From the NCBI RefSeq assembly GCF_009708005.2, contig NZ_CP052757.1, forward strand, positions 434,001-498,000: a DNA stretch of 64,000 nucleotides. The letters run 5' to 3'. The notes under the pieces were generated by a model, which was not told the origin of the DNA, searched no databases, and was given only the letters and a program-made list of their open reading frames with translations. Position 1 is the first letter of the stretch. Each line of letters opens with the position of its first letter. Shown in pieces: positions 34,780 through 42,784 of the stretch. Position numbers and translations under genes: made by a program. The stretch is from Cellulosimicrobium protaetiae (GTDB lineage Bacteria > Actinomycetota > Actinomycetes > Actinomycetales > Cellulomonadaceae).

Positions 34780-35549
34780 CACGCACTCCCTTCGGCGGCC
34801 GGCGCGGTCTGACCGACCAGGTCCGGCGGCGTGCCGTCCTCGACGGGCATCCAGTAGTCCAGCTTCGCGTTGACGATGAACCGGGCCACGAGCGAGTTCA
34901 GCCCGATCGGGTGGCACGTCGTCAGGGTGAGGTACCGCTCGGTGGGCTCGGCACCGGGCTGCCACGGCACCGGTGCGATGGCCTCCACCTGGTCGGGCTT
35001 CACGGCCTGCAGGTGGTCCACGCGGTACACGTACCAGACCCCGCCGGCCTCGACGACGATCGGGTCGCCGACCTGCAGCTCCTCCACGTCGTGGAAGATC
35101 TTGCCGTACGTCTGGCGGTGGCCCGCGAGGGAGAAGTTGCCGACGTCGCCCGGCATGACGGTCTCGGGGTAGTGCCCGGCCATCGCCTGGTCGAGGATGG
35201 AGCGCTTGTCCGTCCCCTCGGCGATCGGCATCATCTTGCCGTCCCAGCGGGGAACGTAGAGCGTGCCCCACACGTCGCCCGGCGCGGGAGCCTCCATGAC
35301 CGGGGGCGCGTCCCGCCGGACGGTCGTCGCGACGTCCGCCGCGTCCGGCACGGGCGCGGCGATCTCCTCGAGCACCTGCGCCTGCACGCGGTCGGCCTGC
35401 ACGTCCGTCCACCAGAGCTGCCAGACGACGTACAGCCCGAGCAGGATCCCGAGCGTGATGAGGAGCTCGCCGACGAGGCCCACGGTCGCGGAGACCGGAC
35501 CGCGCCCCGCGCGACGGCCTGCGTGCCGGACGGGGGCGGTCGCGGTCAC
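34779..35549 (-). CDS. Class E sortase
   Basis: A 256-aa membrane transpeptidase from GTG at 35549. An N-terminal helix (LVGELLITLGILLGLYVVWQLWW) near residues 26-48 anchors the enzyme outward. The sortase fold carries H144 in LAGHRQ, the nucleophile C212 in TLTTCHP and R223 in VARF. The location beside pabA and crgA is the standard locus of class E sortases, which attach LAXTG proteins to peptidoglycan. A LAXTG substrate is encoded at 49388. The start is coupled to the stop of the DUF881 gene (GTGA) and the stop overlaps the next ATG. Confidence 0.93.
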   Translation of the reverse strand: MTATAPVRHAGRRAGRGPVSATVGLVGELLITLGILLGLYVVWQLWWTDVQADRVQAQVLEEIAAPVPDAADVATTVRRDAPPVMEAPAPGDVWGTLYVPRWDGKMMPIAEGTDKRSILDQAMAGHYPETVMPGDVGNFSLAGHRQTYGKIFHDVEELQVGDPIVVEAGGVWYVYRVDHLQAVKPDQVEAIAPVPWQPGAEPTERYLTLTTCHPIGLNSLVARFIVNAKLDYWMPVEDGTPPDLVGQTAPAAEGSA

Positions 35550-36346
35550 GACGACACCGACGGGCTCGCGTACCGGAGCTCGAGCGCACCCTCGTAGCCG
35601 GGCAGCTCGAGGTCGCTCTGGTCCTCGACCGACCAGCCCAGGTTCACGGCGTCGACGTACTCCTGGTACACCTGCACGCCCGGGTTCCGCTCGAGCGCGT
35701 CGCGCAGCGCGTCGGGGTCGCCCACGGCCTCGACGACGTACGGCGGGGAGTACACGCGGCCGTGCAGCAGGAGGATGTTCCCCGCGCAACGGAACGCCGA
35801 CGTCGCGGTGACCCGCTGACCCTGGAGCGTCATGGCCTCGGCACCGCCCGCCCACAGGGCGTTCACGACGGACTGGATGTCCTGCTGGTGCACCACGAGG
35901 TCGTCGGGGCGGATCTGCGGCGGGTAGTTGCCCTCCGGCGGGGCGTCGTCGAGCGTGACCGACAGTCCCGTGCCGCTCACGGGCGTCGTCCCGGCGGCGA
36001 CGGCGGTGCGCGACGCGAGATCCGGGTCGACCCCCGCCGGGGCGTCGCCCGTCTGCGACAGACCGTCGATCTCCTCCGTGAGCGCGTCGACCTGGGCGGC
36101 GAGCCCGGCGACGCGGTCGGACTCGCGGTCGACGAGCTGGGCCAGGTTCTCGGGGTGCCGGGACTCCTCGCCGCGCGCGAGGCGCGCGTTGGCGGTGAAC
36201 ATGACGCCGGCGAGGGCGAGGACGAGCGCCACGGTCACGGCGGACCGGACGCGGCGCGAGCGCGGGGGCGCGGCGGGCGTCGGGCCGGGTGCGGCAGTGC
36301 CGTCCGGCGTCGCGGGCGCCGTGGAGGCGGGGTCGGTGCTGCTCAC
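35546..36346 (-). CDS. DUF881 family membrane protein
   Basis: The 266-aa product from GTG at 36346 (preceded by GGAAGGAG) has a Pro/Ala-rich N-terminus, one transmembrane helix (VRSAVTVALVLALAGVMFTANARL, about 33-56), a short coiled segment (LVDRESDRVAGLAAQVDALTEEI), and an extracellular DUF881 domain with PPQIRPDDLVVHQQDIQSVVNALWAGGAEAMTLQGQRV, the family signature. DUF881 proteins are conserved near the division genes of actinobacteria but lack a proven function. First gene of a four-gene minus-strand operon with the sortase, small membrane protein and pabA. Confidence 0.9.
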   Translation of the reverse strand: MSSTDPASTAPATPDGTAAPGPTPAAPPRSRRVRSAVTVALVLALAGVMFTANARLARGEESRHPENLAQLVDRESDRVAGLAAQVDALTEEIDGLSQTGDAPAGVDPDLASRTAVAAGTTPVSGTGLSVTLDDAPPEGNYPPQIRPDDLVVHQQDIQSVVNALWAGGAEAMTLQGQRVTATSAFRCAGNILLLHGRVYSPPYVVEAVGDPDALRDALERNPGVQVYQEYVDAVNLGWSVEDQSDLELPGYEGALELRYASPSVSS

Positions 36347-36655
36347 CCGGCCGTCTCCTTCCTGGTGCGGACGACGTCGTCGACCGTGTCTCGCGTGCGT
36401 CTGTCGTGGATCCGGCACCCCGGTCGGGGCGTTGCCCGCGCGCGATGTCCGTGCCTATTGTGTGCGCCCACTACGCTAGTCGACGAACGTCGTCCACGAT
36501 CGTGACGGACCTGTGCTCCGACGGAGCCCCGCAACGCGTCGACGACCTTCGCCCGAGCCATGCACGGTTCCTGCACGACGACGGCAGGCGTCCGCTCCCG
36601 CGGTGCGTCCCGACGCCGTCGGCAGCGGACCCCACCAGGACAGGAGCCCACCCTC
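36347..36655. other. Divergent intergenic region between DUF881 operon and crgA
   Basis: 309 bp without a gene. It holds a plausible rightward promoter at 36432-36461 (listed separately) and an AT-richer stretch ACTACGCTAGTCGAC at about 36470-36484 that could contain a leftward or second rightward -10. Nothing else recognisable. Confidence 0.6.
36432..36461 (+). promoter_or_regulatory. Putative crgA promoter
   Basis: -35 TTGCCC (36432-36437) and -10 TATTGT (36456-36461) are separated by 18 nt and sit 195 bp upstream of the crgA GTG. Prediction from consensus only. Confidence 0.45.
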
Positions 36656-36907
36656 GTGCCCGAGTCGAAGTCGCGCAAGAAGCCGAAGCCGCAGCGCCCG
36701 CCGAGCGTGCCCAAGCCGGAGTCGGGCAACCCGCGCTGGCTCGTGCCCACGATGCTCGGGCTCATGCTCCTGGGGCTCGCGTGGATCGTGCTGTTCTACC
36801 TCAGCGGGCCCAAGCAGCTCCCGATCCCGCCGCTCGGCGCGTGGAACCTCGCCGTCGGGTTCGCCTTCATCATCGCGGGCTTCGCGCTCACCACGCGCTG
36901 GAAGTAG
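36656..36907 (+). CDS. crgA: Cell division protein CrgA
   Basis: An 83-aa protein from GTG at 36656. A basic Pro/Lys-rich N-terminus (ESKSRKKPKPQRPP) is followed by two transmembrane helices (WLVPTMLGLMLLGLAWIVLFYL and WNLAVGFAFIIAGFALTTRW) separated by the short LSGPKQLPIPPLGA loop, the CrgA signature. CrgA bridges FtsZ/FtsQ and penicillin-binding proteins at the septum. It stands alone on the plus strand, convergent with the rhomboid gene, with a shared terminator at 37024-37061. Confidence 0.95.
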   Translation: MPESKSRKKPKPQRPPSVPKPESGNPRWLVPTMLGLMLLGLAWIVLFYLSGPKQLPIPPLGAWNLAVGFAFIIAGFALTTRWK

Positions 36908-37023
36908 CCCGCACGACGTCGGTTCCCCCCGGGGTGCGCGCCGCACCGGAGCGTCGCGCGCCCCGACCGGGCGAAAGACACCCGTGTAGTTCGTTCCACA
37001 CCTGTGAACAAGCCTGTGGAAAA

Positions 37024-37061
37024 CTCGTCGGGTGACACCCGACGAGGTGTCACCCGACGAG
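37024..37061. terminator. Convergent terminator, 16-bp stem
   Basis: CTCGTCGGGTGACACC (37024-37039) pairs perfectly with 37046-37061 across the loop CGACGA. The right arm overlaps the rhomboid stop codon at 37050-37052. A TGTGGAAAA element (37015-37023), matching the degenerate DnaA box TTNTCCACA on the other strand, abuts it. Confidence 0.75.
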
Positions 37062-37967
37062 GTGGCCGAACTGGTCGGCGGAGGCGTACGTCAGCCACGC
37101 GGCGACGACGAGCGCCACCACGACGACGACCGTCGCTCCCACGGACACGAGGGCGCGGCGCTCCTTCGGCGCGTACGCGTACGCGGCCCCCAGGGCGAGC
37201 CCGACCACGAGGCCGCCGAGGTGGGCCTGCCAGGCGATCCCGGGGAAGAAGAGGCCGATCGCGAAGTTGATGCCGATGAGCACGACGATCTGCATCGCGT
37301 TGCGGCCCGTGCGACGCAGGACGAGCAGGATCGCGCCGAACAGCCCGAACACCGCGCCCGAGGCGCCGACGACCGGGGTGAGCCACGCGTCCGACGTCGG
37401 GCCGCCCGCGAGCACGAGGTAGCCGACCGACCCGCCGAGCGCCGAGAGCAGGTACAGGGCGGTAAAGCGCCAGCGCCCGAGCATCTGCTCGAGGAACGGG
37501 CCCGTGATCCACAGGGCGTACATGTTGAACAGGATGTGGACAGGGCTCGTCGAGTGCAGGAACGCCGCCGTGAGGAACCGGTAGGGCTGCAGCTCGCCGA
37601 TCCAGGGCGCGAACGCGAGCATGCTCGTCCACGTACCCCCGGTGACGAGCTGGAGGATCCAGCTCACGACGCACAGGCCGATGATCGTGAACGTCACGAC
37701 CGGCGGGCCGCCGCGGACCTTCCCGCCGAGCACCGTGCGCTGGGTCGGCGCCTGCCGCGCCGCGTCCCGCACGCAGTCGACGCACTGCACGCCCACCGCG
37801 GCGGGACGCTGGCACTCCGGGCACGCCGGACGCCCGCAGCGCTGGCACCGCACGTACGACACCCGGTCCGGGTGCCGCGGGCACACGGGCGGGACGGCGG
37901 GACCGTCGTGCGGTCCGGCCGTCCCGTACGCCGGCGGGCCGGGCGGCCCGGGAGGTGTCGTCGAGAT
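37050..37967 (-). CDS. Rhomboid family intramembrane serine protease with N-terminal zinc ribbon
   Basis: About 305 aa. A proline-rich start leads to a zinc ribbon (VCPRHP, then CQRCGRPACPECQ and CVDC), then six to seven membrane helices. The rhomboid dyad is S203 in GASGAVFG and H249 in QAHLGG; N148 in HILFNMY stabilises the oxyanion. It cleaves transmembrane substrates within the bilayer. No ATG, GTG or TTG exists upstream of the zinc ribbon after the in-frame region of the PPIase gene; the best-placed initiation site is ATC at 37967-37965, six bases after GAGGA, or CTG at 37973. It lies immediately downstream of the PPIase gene. Confidence 0.85.
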   Translation of the reverse strand: MSTTPPGPPGPPAYGTAGPHDGPAVPPVCPRHPDRVSYVRCQRCGRPACPECQRPAAVGVQCVDCVRDAARQAPTQRTVLGGKVRGGPPVVTFTIIGLCVVSWILQLVTGGTWTSMLAFAPWIGELQPYRFLTAAFLHSTSPVHILFNMYALWITGPFLEQMLGRWRFTALYLLSALGGSVGYLVLAGGPTSDAWLTPVVGASGAVFGLFGAILLVLRRTGRNAMQIVVLIGINFAIGLFFPGIAWQAHLGGLVVGLALGAAYAYAPKERRALVSVGATVVVVVALVVAAWLTYASADQFGHLVG

Positions 37968-37969
37968 GG

Positions 37970-38509
37970 TCAGTCCTCGATCGTGACGGACGTGATGACG
38001 ATGTCCTCCTGCGGACGGTCGCCCGGGCGCGTCGGCGTGGTGTTGATCGCGTCGACGACCGCGCGGGACGCGTCGTCCGCGACCTCGCCGAAGATCGTGT
38101 GCTTGCCGTTGAGCCACGGCGTGGGCACGGTCGAGACGAAGAACTGCGACCCGTTGGTGCCCTCGGCCTCGCCCGTGACCGGGTTGCGGCGCAGGCCCGC
38201 GTTCGCCATCGCCAGGAGGTACGGGCGGTCGAACTGCAGCTCGGGGTGGATCTCGTCGTTGAACGTGTAGCCGGGACCGCCCGTGCCGGTGCCCAGCGGG
38301 CAGCCGCCCTGGATCATGAAGTCCTGGATCACGCGGTGGAAGATCAGGCCGTCGTAGAACGGCTCGGTGCGCTCCGCGCCGGTGCGAGGGTCGGACCACG
38401 TCGTGGTGCCCTGCGCGAGCCCGACGAAGTTCGCCACCGTCTTCGGGGCGTGGTTCGGCAGGAGCTCGATCCGGATGTCACCTGCGGTCGTGTGGAGGGT
38501 TGCGAACAT
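37970..38509 (-). CDS. Cyclophilin-type peptidyl-prolyl cis-trans isomerase
   Basis: A 179-aa cytosolic PpiA/PpiB-type cyclophilin. Motifs include PKTVANFVGLA, FHRVIQDFMIQGGCP (catalytic Arg in FHR), GPGYTFNDE, MANAG and GSQFFVS, ending with PTPWLNGKHTIFGEV. It catalyses prolyl isomerisation during protein folding. The ATG is at 38509. Its stop lies only 2 bp before the presumed ATC start of the rhomboid gene, a conserved gene pair near the actinobacterial origin. Confidence 0.94.
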   Translation of the reverse strand: MFATLHTTAGDIRIELLPNHAPKTVANFVGLAQGTTTWSDPRTGAERTEPFYDGLIFHRVIQDFMIQGGCPLGTGTGGPGYTFNDEIHPELQFDRPYLLAMANAGLRRNPVTGEAEGTNGSQFFVSTVPTPWLNGKHTIFGEVADDASRAVVDAINTTPTRPGDRPQEDIVITSVTIED

Positions 38510-38651
38510 GGGCACCATCCTCCCACGAGACCCGCGCGCGACCCGTCGGGCGCGACGTCTCGCGGGCGAGGCACGGTGGTGGCAGAGTGGGCGGAAACGC
38601 CCATCGCATCCGCCCTTTCGTCCCGTCGGACGACGACCCCGGGGAGCACGC

Positions 38652-39785
38652 ATGACCCGTTCTCGCTCAGCGAGCGACTCCGTCAAGGACACGCTCGAGT
38701 CGATCGACACCGAGAAGCTCAAGGACCAGGCCGCGCAGGCCGCCGCGACCGCGCAGAATGCCGCCAACCAGCTCGCGGACCAGGCCAAGGACGCGGCCAC
38801 GCAGGCCAAGGAGTGGGGGACTCCCAAGGTCGAGGCGTTCCTCGAGTGGCTCCAACCGCGCGTCGAGAAGGCCTGGCAGGACAGCATCCAGGCCGCGGCG
38901 CCGCGCGTCGAGAAGGCCGCCGGCAAGGCGGCGCCCGCCATCGACACCGCGCACGACAAGCTCGTCGAGGAGGTGCTGCCCAAGATCGTCGCGAGCTTCA
39001 ACGCCGCCGCTGCCAGCGCCGCCGACGCGGCGCAGCGTGCGGCGGACAGCGCTGCGGAGGCGACCGCCGCAGCCTCGGCGGCGACCGCGGAGGCGACGGG
39101 CAAGAAGGCCCGCAAGCTCGCCAAGGACGCGAAGAAGGCCGCCGCGGAGGCGGCGAAGCAGGCCCAGAAGTCCGCGGGCAAGGCCGGCAAGAAGGCCGCG
39201 AAGCACGCGGACAAGGCAGCCGAGAAGGCCGCCGCCAAGCTCGCTGCGGCAGCCGACAAGGCAGCGGCGAAGGCGGCCGAGGCCGACGCCTCGAAGGGCA
39301 AGGGCCGCACGCTCTGGTGGATCGCGGGCGGCGTCACCGCGGCCGGCGTCGGCTACGTCCTCTACCGTCGTGCCCAGCCCACGACCGACCCCTGGGCCGA
39401 GCCCTGGGAGCAGGAGGAGCAGCAGGTCCACTTCGACGACGTCGTCGGTGACGCCCGGCACGCCGTCGGCGACGCCGCCGAGTCGCTCGGCGAGGCTGCC
39501 GGCGTCGCGGTCGCGAAGGGCCGCGAGGCGACCGACAAGCTCGCCGAGCGCGCCGCCGAGGTCCGCGACGACGTCAGCGACCGGGTGACGGACGCCGTCT
39601 CCGACGCCAAGGACGCGGCCAAGAAGGCCACCAGCCGCGCCCGCAGCACCACCCGCAGCGCGGCGTCGTCCGCGAAGGACGCCGCCGCGGACGCGAAGGA
39701 CGACCTCGGCGACGCCGGCAAGAAGGCCCGCGAGGCGGCCGAGGACGCGGCAGAGGACGCCGCCAAGAAGGCCGACGACGTCTGA
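38652..39785 (+). CDS. Ala/Lys-rich coiled membrane-associated protein
   Basis: The 377-aa product is dominated by alanine, lysine and aspartate. Residues 10-215 are a long amphipathic helical region of AAKKA/AADKAA repeats resembling LEA, apolipophorin or histone H1-tail proteins. One predicted transmembrane helix (LWWIAGGVTAAGVGYVLY) lies near residue 220-238. The C-terminal 135 residues again show 11-mer-like ADKLAERAAEVRDDVSDRVTDAVSDAKDAA repeats. No catalytic motif is present. A similar product is common at this locus in Cellulomonadaceae-type genomes, but a function is not established. The ATG at 38652 follows GGGGAGCACGC. Ends before a strong terminator. Confidence 0.8.
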   Translation: MTRSRSASDSVKDTLESIDTEKLKDQAAQAAATAQNAANQLADQAKDAATQAKEWGTPKVEAFLEWLQPRVEKAWQDSIQAAAPRVEKAAGKAAPAIDTAHDKLVEEVLPKIVASFNAAAASAADAAQRAADSAAEATAAASAATAEATGKKARKLAKDAKKAAAEAAKQAQKSAGKAGKKAAKHADKAAEKAAAKLAAAADKAAAKAAEADASKGKGRTLWWIAGGVTAAGVGYVLYRRAQPTTDPWAEPWEQEEQQVHFDDVVGDARHAVGDAAESLGEAAGVAVAKGREATDKLAERAAEVRDDVSDRVTDAVSDAKDAAKKATSRARSTTRSAASSAKDAAADAKDDLGDAGKKAREAAEDAAEDAAKKADDV

Positions 39786-39826
39786 GTCGTCCACCTCACC
39801 ACCGGGCAGCACAGCCCGTCCCCGAA

Positions 39827-39851
39827 GGGCCCGCACTGTCGGTGCGGGCCC
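39827..39851. terminator. Terminator, 10-bp GC stem
   Basis: GGGCCCGCAC (39827-39836) pairs with GTGCGGGCCC (39842-39851) across a 5-nt loop, 41 bp after the stop of the Ala/Lys-rich gene. Confidence 0.8.
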
Positions 39852-39939
39852 GTCGGCGTACGGCGCTCCGACGGGGCAGTTCCGCCATGTCGCACCGGAG
39901 GAGCGACCTACGTCGGCATCGACTGGATGACGATGGCTG

Positions 39940-41220
39940 CTAGACGGACTCCTCGGTCAGGTCCGGGTGCTCCCAGAGTGCTGCGATGGGAAGCGCCCAG
40001 ATCCTGTCACCGAAGGGCAGTGCCCGAGTCCCGGTGTGCAGCACGACGCCGGCGACGAACCTGTCGCCTACCCGGTCTCGCAAGACCTCGAGTCCCCGCG
40101 CGTGCTTCCCGGTCACGGACACCGTTGCCTTGACCTCGATCCCGACGACCTGGCGGCGTCGGTTCTCCAGGACGACGTCGACCTCGTTGCCGTCGCGGTC
40201 GCGATAGTGGTTGAGCGAGAAGTCGATGGCTGACCACCCACGCTGCTTGGCAAGTTCGGAGACGACGAGCCCCTCGACAAGTCCACCCGTGGCCGTGCTG
40301 GAGATGTCGCGTTCGAGACCGTCGACGTCGGCCCCGCAGAGAAACGCTGCGAGGCCGGTGTCCGCAAGGATGACCTTGGGTCGGGACACTGCCCGAGCGG
40401 TGAGGTTGTTTCCCCATGCGGGCACCTGCGACACCAGGAACACGTCGCGCAGCGCCTTGACGTATGCGGGTACGGAGCGCACAGGGACGTCAAGCAACCG
40501 GGAGATCTGCGCGGCCGCGAACTCGGTCGCGTTCTGTGCTGCGAGCACCCGGAGCAGCGGGCCAAGACGGTCCGGGAACTGAACCCCCGAGATGTCGGTC
40601 GTGTCCTTGCCGAGCACCCGGTCGACGTAGTTGCCGAGCCACTGGTCACGGCGCCGTTCGGAGGCGTCATAGACCTCCGGAAAGGAGCTCCGTGTCGCGA
40701 GCTCGAGGTAGTCACGGCGGGTCCACTCGGGGAGGTCTGCGAGACTGCGCGTCTGCGGAAGCGACCAGAGGTAGCGAGCGAAGTCTTCCGCGCGGCCGAC
40801 GATCTCGCCGCGACTCAGCCCGTGCAGTGCGATGGTCTCCGCTCGGCCTGCGAGACTCTCCTGCGAACCTCGCAGGGTGAGCAGGTCCGCCGAGCCTGTG
40901 ATCAGAAACCGACCCGGCCTTCGATCGGTCTCGAGCGAGTTCTTCAGCGCCAACAGGAGCTCGGGGACACGCTGGATCTCGTCGATCGCCAGGATGCCTT
41001 GGGGGAACTGGCTCGCGAACCCGTCCGGATCACGCTCGGCTGCCGCGCGATCGACCGCGGAGTCGAGGTTCACGATCCGCGCCTCACGATCAGCGACGAG
41101 CTGCCGCATGAGGGTGCTCTTACCGACCTGTCGAGCTCCCGAGATCACCGTGATCGGCGCATGAGCGAGCGTCTCCTCCGCGAGGGGGCGGAGGTTGCGC
41201 CGGACGAGTTCAGCGGCCAC
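39940..41220 (-). CDS. DUF4143 ATPase (AAA plus C-terminal DUF4143 domain)
   Basis: A 426-aa P-loop ATPase. Walker A ISGARQVGKSTLMRQL lies near residues 27-42 and Walker B ILAIDEIQRVPE near 80-90; sensor ITGSADLLTL follows. A helical middle precedes the C-terminal DUF4143 module with GNEVDVVLEN and VVGIEVKAT, which resembles a restriction-endonuclease-like PD-(D/E)XK core. Family members are mobile, often called AAA-14 ATPases, and their role is unproven. GTG at 41220 is favoured over the ATG at 41259 because TACGCT, a good -10, ends 7 nt before it, fitting a leaderless message. Codon use is visibly less GC3-biased than in neighbours, a sign of transfer. Confidence 0.88.
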   Translation of the reverse strand: MAAELVRRNLRPLAEETLAHAPITVISGARQVGKSTLMRQLVADREARIVNLDSAVDRAAAERDPDGFASQFPQGILAIDEIQRVPELLLALKNSLETDRRPGRFLITGSADLLTLRGSQESLAGRAETIALHGLSRGEIVGRAEDFARYLWSLPQTRSLADLPEWTRRDYLELATRSSFPEVYDASERRRDQWLGNYVDRVLGKDTTDISGVQFPDRLGPLLRVLAAQNATEFAAAQISRLLDVPVRSVPAYVKALRDVFLVSQVPAWGNNLTARAVSRPKVILADTGLAAFLCGADVDGLERDISSTATGGLVEGLVVSELAKQRGWSAIDFSLNHYRDRDGNEVDVVLENRRRQVVGIEVKATVSVTGKHARGLEVLRDRVGDRFVAGVVLHTGTRALPFGDRIWALPIAALWEHPDLTEESV

Positions 41221-41424
41221 ATGCCGAGCGTAGCAATGGGGCTGCCGATTCGCGATCATGTCTTCGCCGATCTGCGACCGTTTGACCGCCGATCCGCCGA
41301 ACCCGGGGCCGCGTACGTCCGACGAGTACCCGAACGCGCTGATCCACGCCCACCTCCCGGTGGGGAACCCGCGACCACCACCCTTCGCTTGCTGTGAGCG
41401 GTCCAGGTGCGGAAAGCTCTGGCC

Positions 41425-42408
41425 ATGGCCACCAGGGAGCCCCGCCGGGCGTGGTTGCTGATGGCTGCGGGCGACGACCGAGGCTACGGCGGCAACGAGG
41501 GCTACGACGACGAATACGGCGCCTACTACTCATGGGACAGCAAGGTCGTCAACCACAAGAACCTCACGGTCGGTGACCCGGTAGCGCTGTGGGACAAGCG
41601 GCGGCTGCTCGGAGTGTCCGTCATCGAGGAGATCGAGCGGTCCACGGGCCACAAGCTGCAGAACCGGTGTCCCGTCTGCCGGACGACGGCAATCAAGCCC
41701 CGCAAGACCAAGTTGCCCCGGTTCCGCTGCGACGACTGCAAGGCCGAGTTCGACACACCGCGGTCCGAGGTGGTCGAGGTCGAGATCTACCGGGCTCGGT
41801 ACGACGCCGCGTGGACGGACCTCGATGGTCTCCTGGACGACCGGGAGATCCGCGGGGTTCAAGCGAACAAGGGAGAGTTCAACGCGATGCGGCGGTTGGA
41901 CTGGGCCGCGTTCAGCGACGTCCTGGAGCGCAAGCATGCCGACCGCGCCCTCAGGCGGGTGGTCGGACGACTCCCAGACGTGGCATGGGGTCCGACGCTC
42001 GACATCGCGGTCGACGTGCCTCAGGGCTTCCGGGAGTCTCTCGTCCGCGTCCGCCGCGGCCAGCGAGAGTTCCGAGAGGCACTGCTCACGGCCCAGGGCC
42101 ACAGGTGCGCGTTCACGGGGGCGGCGCCCGCACGAGTCCTTGAAGCCGGTCACCTCTACAGCTACGCCAGGATCGGCGAGCACCGCGCACACGGCGGCCT
42201 GATGCTCCGTCGCGACATTCATCGACTCTTCGACGACGGTCTGCTCGCCGTCGACCCCGAGCACGGTCGGGTCGACGTCGCCGAGGATCTCGAGTCCTGT
42301 CCACAGTACGCGCGCCTGCACCAGCAGCCGTTGACGCTCCACCTCCGCGACGAACAGGTGGACTGGCTCACCCAGCATTGGACCGAGCATCGCACCGTCG
42401 CTGATTGA
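41425..42408 (+). CDS. HNH endonuclease with zinc ribbon and PUA-like N-terminal domain
   Basis: A 327-aa protein from ATG 41425, which has GGAAAG 8 nt upstream; an in-frame GTG lies 18 bp earlier without such a site. Residues 1-75 (WLLMAAGDDRGYGGNEGYDD, then LTVGDPVALWDKRRLLGVSVIEEIE) have the beta-rich look of EVE/PUA-like modified-base readers. A CPVC/CDDC zinc ribbon is at residues 82-105. The HNH nuclease is C-terminal: CAFTGAAPARVLEAGHLYSY and HGGLMLRRDIHRLFDDGLL. The usual Asn of HNH is replaced by Gly (HGGL). The combination suggests a type IV, modification-dependent restriction enzyme; that is inference. Divergent from the DUF4143 gene and adjacent to tRNA-Ala. Confidence 0.78.
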   Translation: MATREPRRAWLLMAAGDDRGYGGNEGYDDEYGAYYSWDSKVVNHKNLTVGDPVALWDKRRLLGVSVIEEIERSTGHKLQNRCPVCRTTAIKPRKTKLPRFRCDDCKAEFDTPRSEVVEVEIYRARYDAAWTDLDGLLDDREIRGVQANKGEFNAMRRLDWAAFSDVLERKHADRALRRVVGRLPDVAWGPTLDIAVDVPQGFRESLVRVRRGQREFREALLTAQGHRCAFTGAAPARVLEAGHLYSYARIGEHRAHGGLMLRRDIHRLFDDGLLAVDPEHGRVDVAEDLESCPQYARLHQQPLTLHLRDEQVDWLTQHWTEHRTVAD

Positions 42409-42521
42409 TCCCCCGCCCGTCGGTCAGCGAGGGGCGATGACGGCCTTCGCGACACTCGCGCTGGCGACGAGGAGAGGTCGTCGACCTCGAGCACGGTCGA
42501 CGATGAGAACACGGTCATCGA

Positions 42522-42597
42522 TGGTGGAGCCAGGGGGACTCGAACCCCCAACCCCCTGCTTGCAAAGCAGGTGCGCTACCAATTGCGCCATGGCCCC
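42522..42597 (-). tRNA. tRNA-Ala (anticodon TGC)
   Basis: The minus strand gives GGGGCCA...TGGCTCC acceptor, D-arm GCGCAATTGGTAGCGC, anticodon stem-loop CTGCTTTGCAAGCAG with TGC, T-arm GGGGGTTCGAGTCCCCC, discriminator A and an encoded CCA (42524-42522). Confidence 0.96.
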
Positions 42598-42636
42598 GGG
42601 TGACGCGGCCAGGGGCCGGTCAGGTGTGGTGAGTGC

Positions 42637-42756
42637 TCACTCGAACGTGTCGGTGACCTCTGCCCAGAGGTCGCGCTCGGCGTTGTCCTCCGTGTACTTG
42701 CGCCACAGGAGGTACCCGGCGCCGGCGGCGAGGAGCAGGACCAGAATCTTCTTCAT
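42637..42756 (-). CDS. DLW-39 family microprotein
   Basis: A 39-aa protein translated from ATG 42756: MKKILVLLLAAGAGYLLWRK, then YTEDNAERDLWAEVTDTFE. It has one N-terminal membrane helix and the invariant DLW that names this actinobacterial family of exactly 39 residues. The function is unknown. It sits between tRNA-Ala and tRNA-Ile, its standard location beside gyrA. Codons follow the genome bias, supporting that it is expressed. Confidence 0.9.
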   Translation of the reverse strand: MKKILVLLLAAGAGYLLWRKYTEDNAERDLWAEVTDTFE

Positions 42757-42784
42757 GACGTTCCCCCTCGAGTGGGTTCGGCAG

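Noticed and set aside
39860..42597. att-type direct repeats of the tRNA-Ala 3' end flanking the HNH/DUF4143 island
   Set aside because: No copy of the tRNA 3' sequence could be found near 39850-39940, and there is no integrase gene, so a classical integrative element is not supported.
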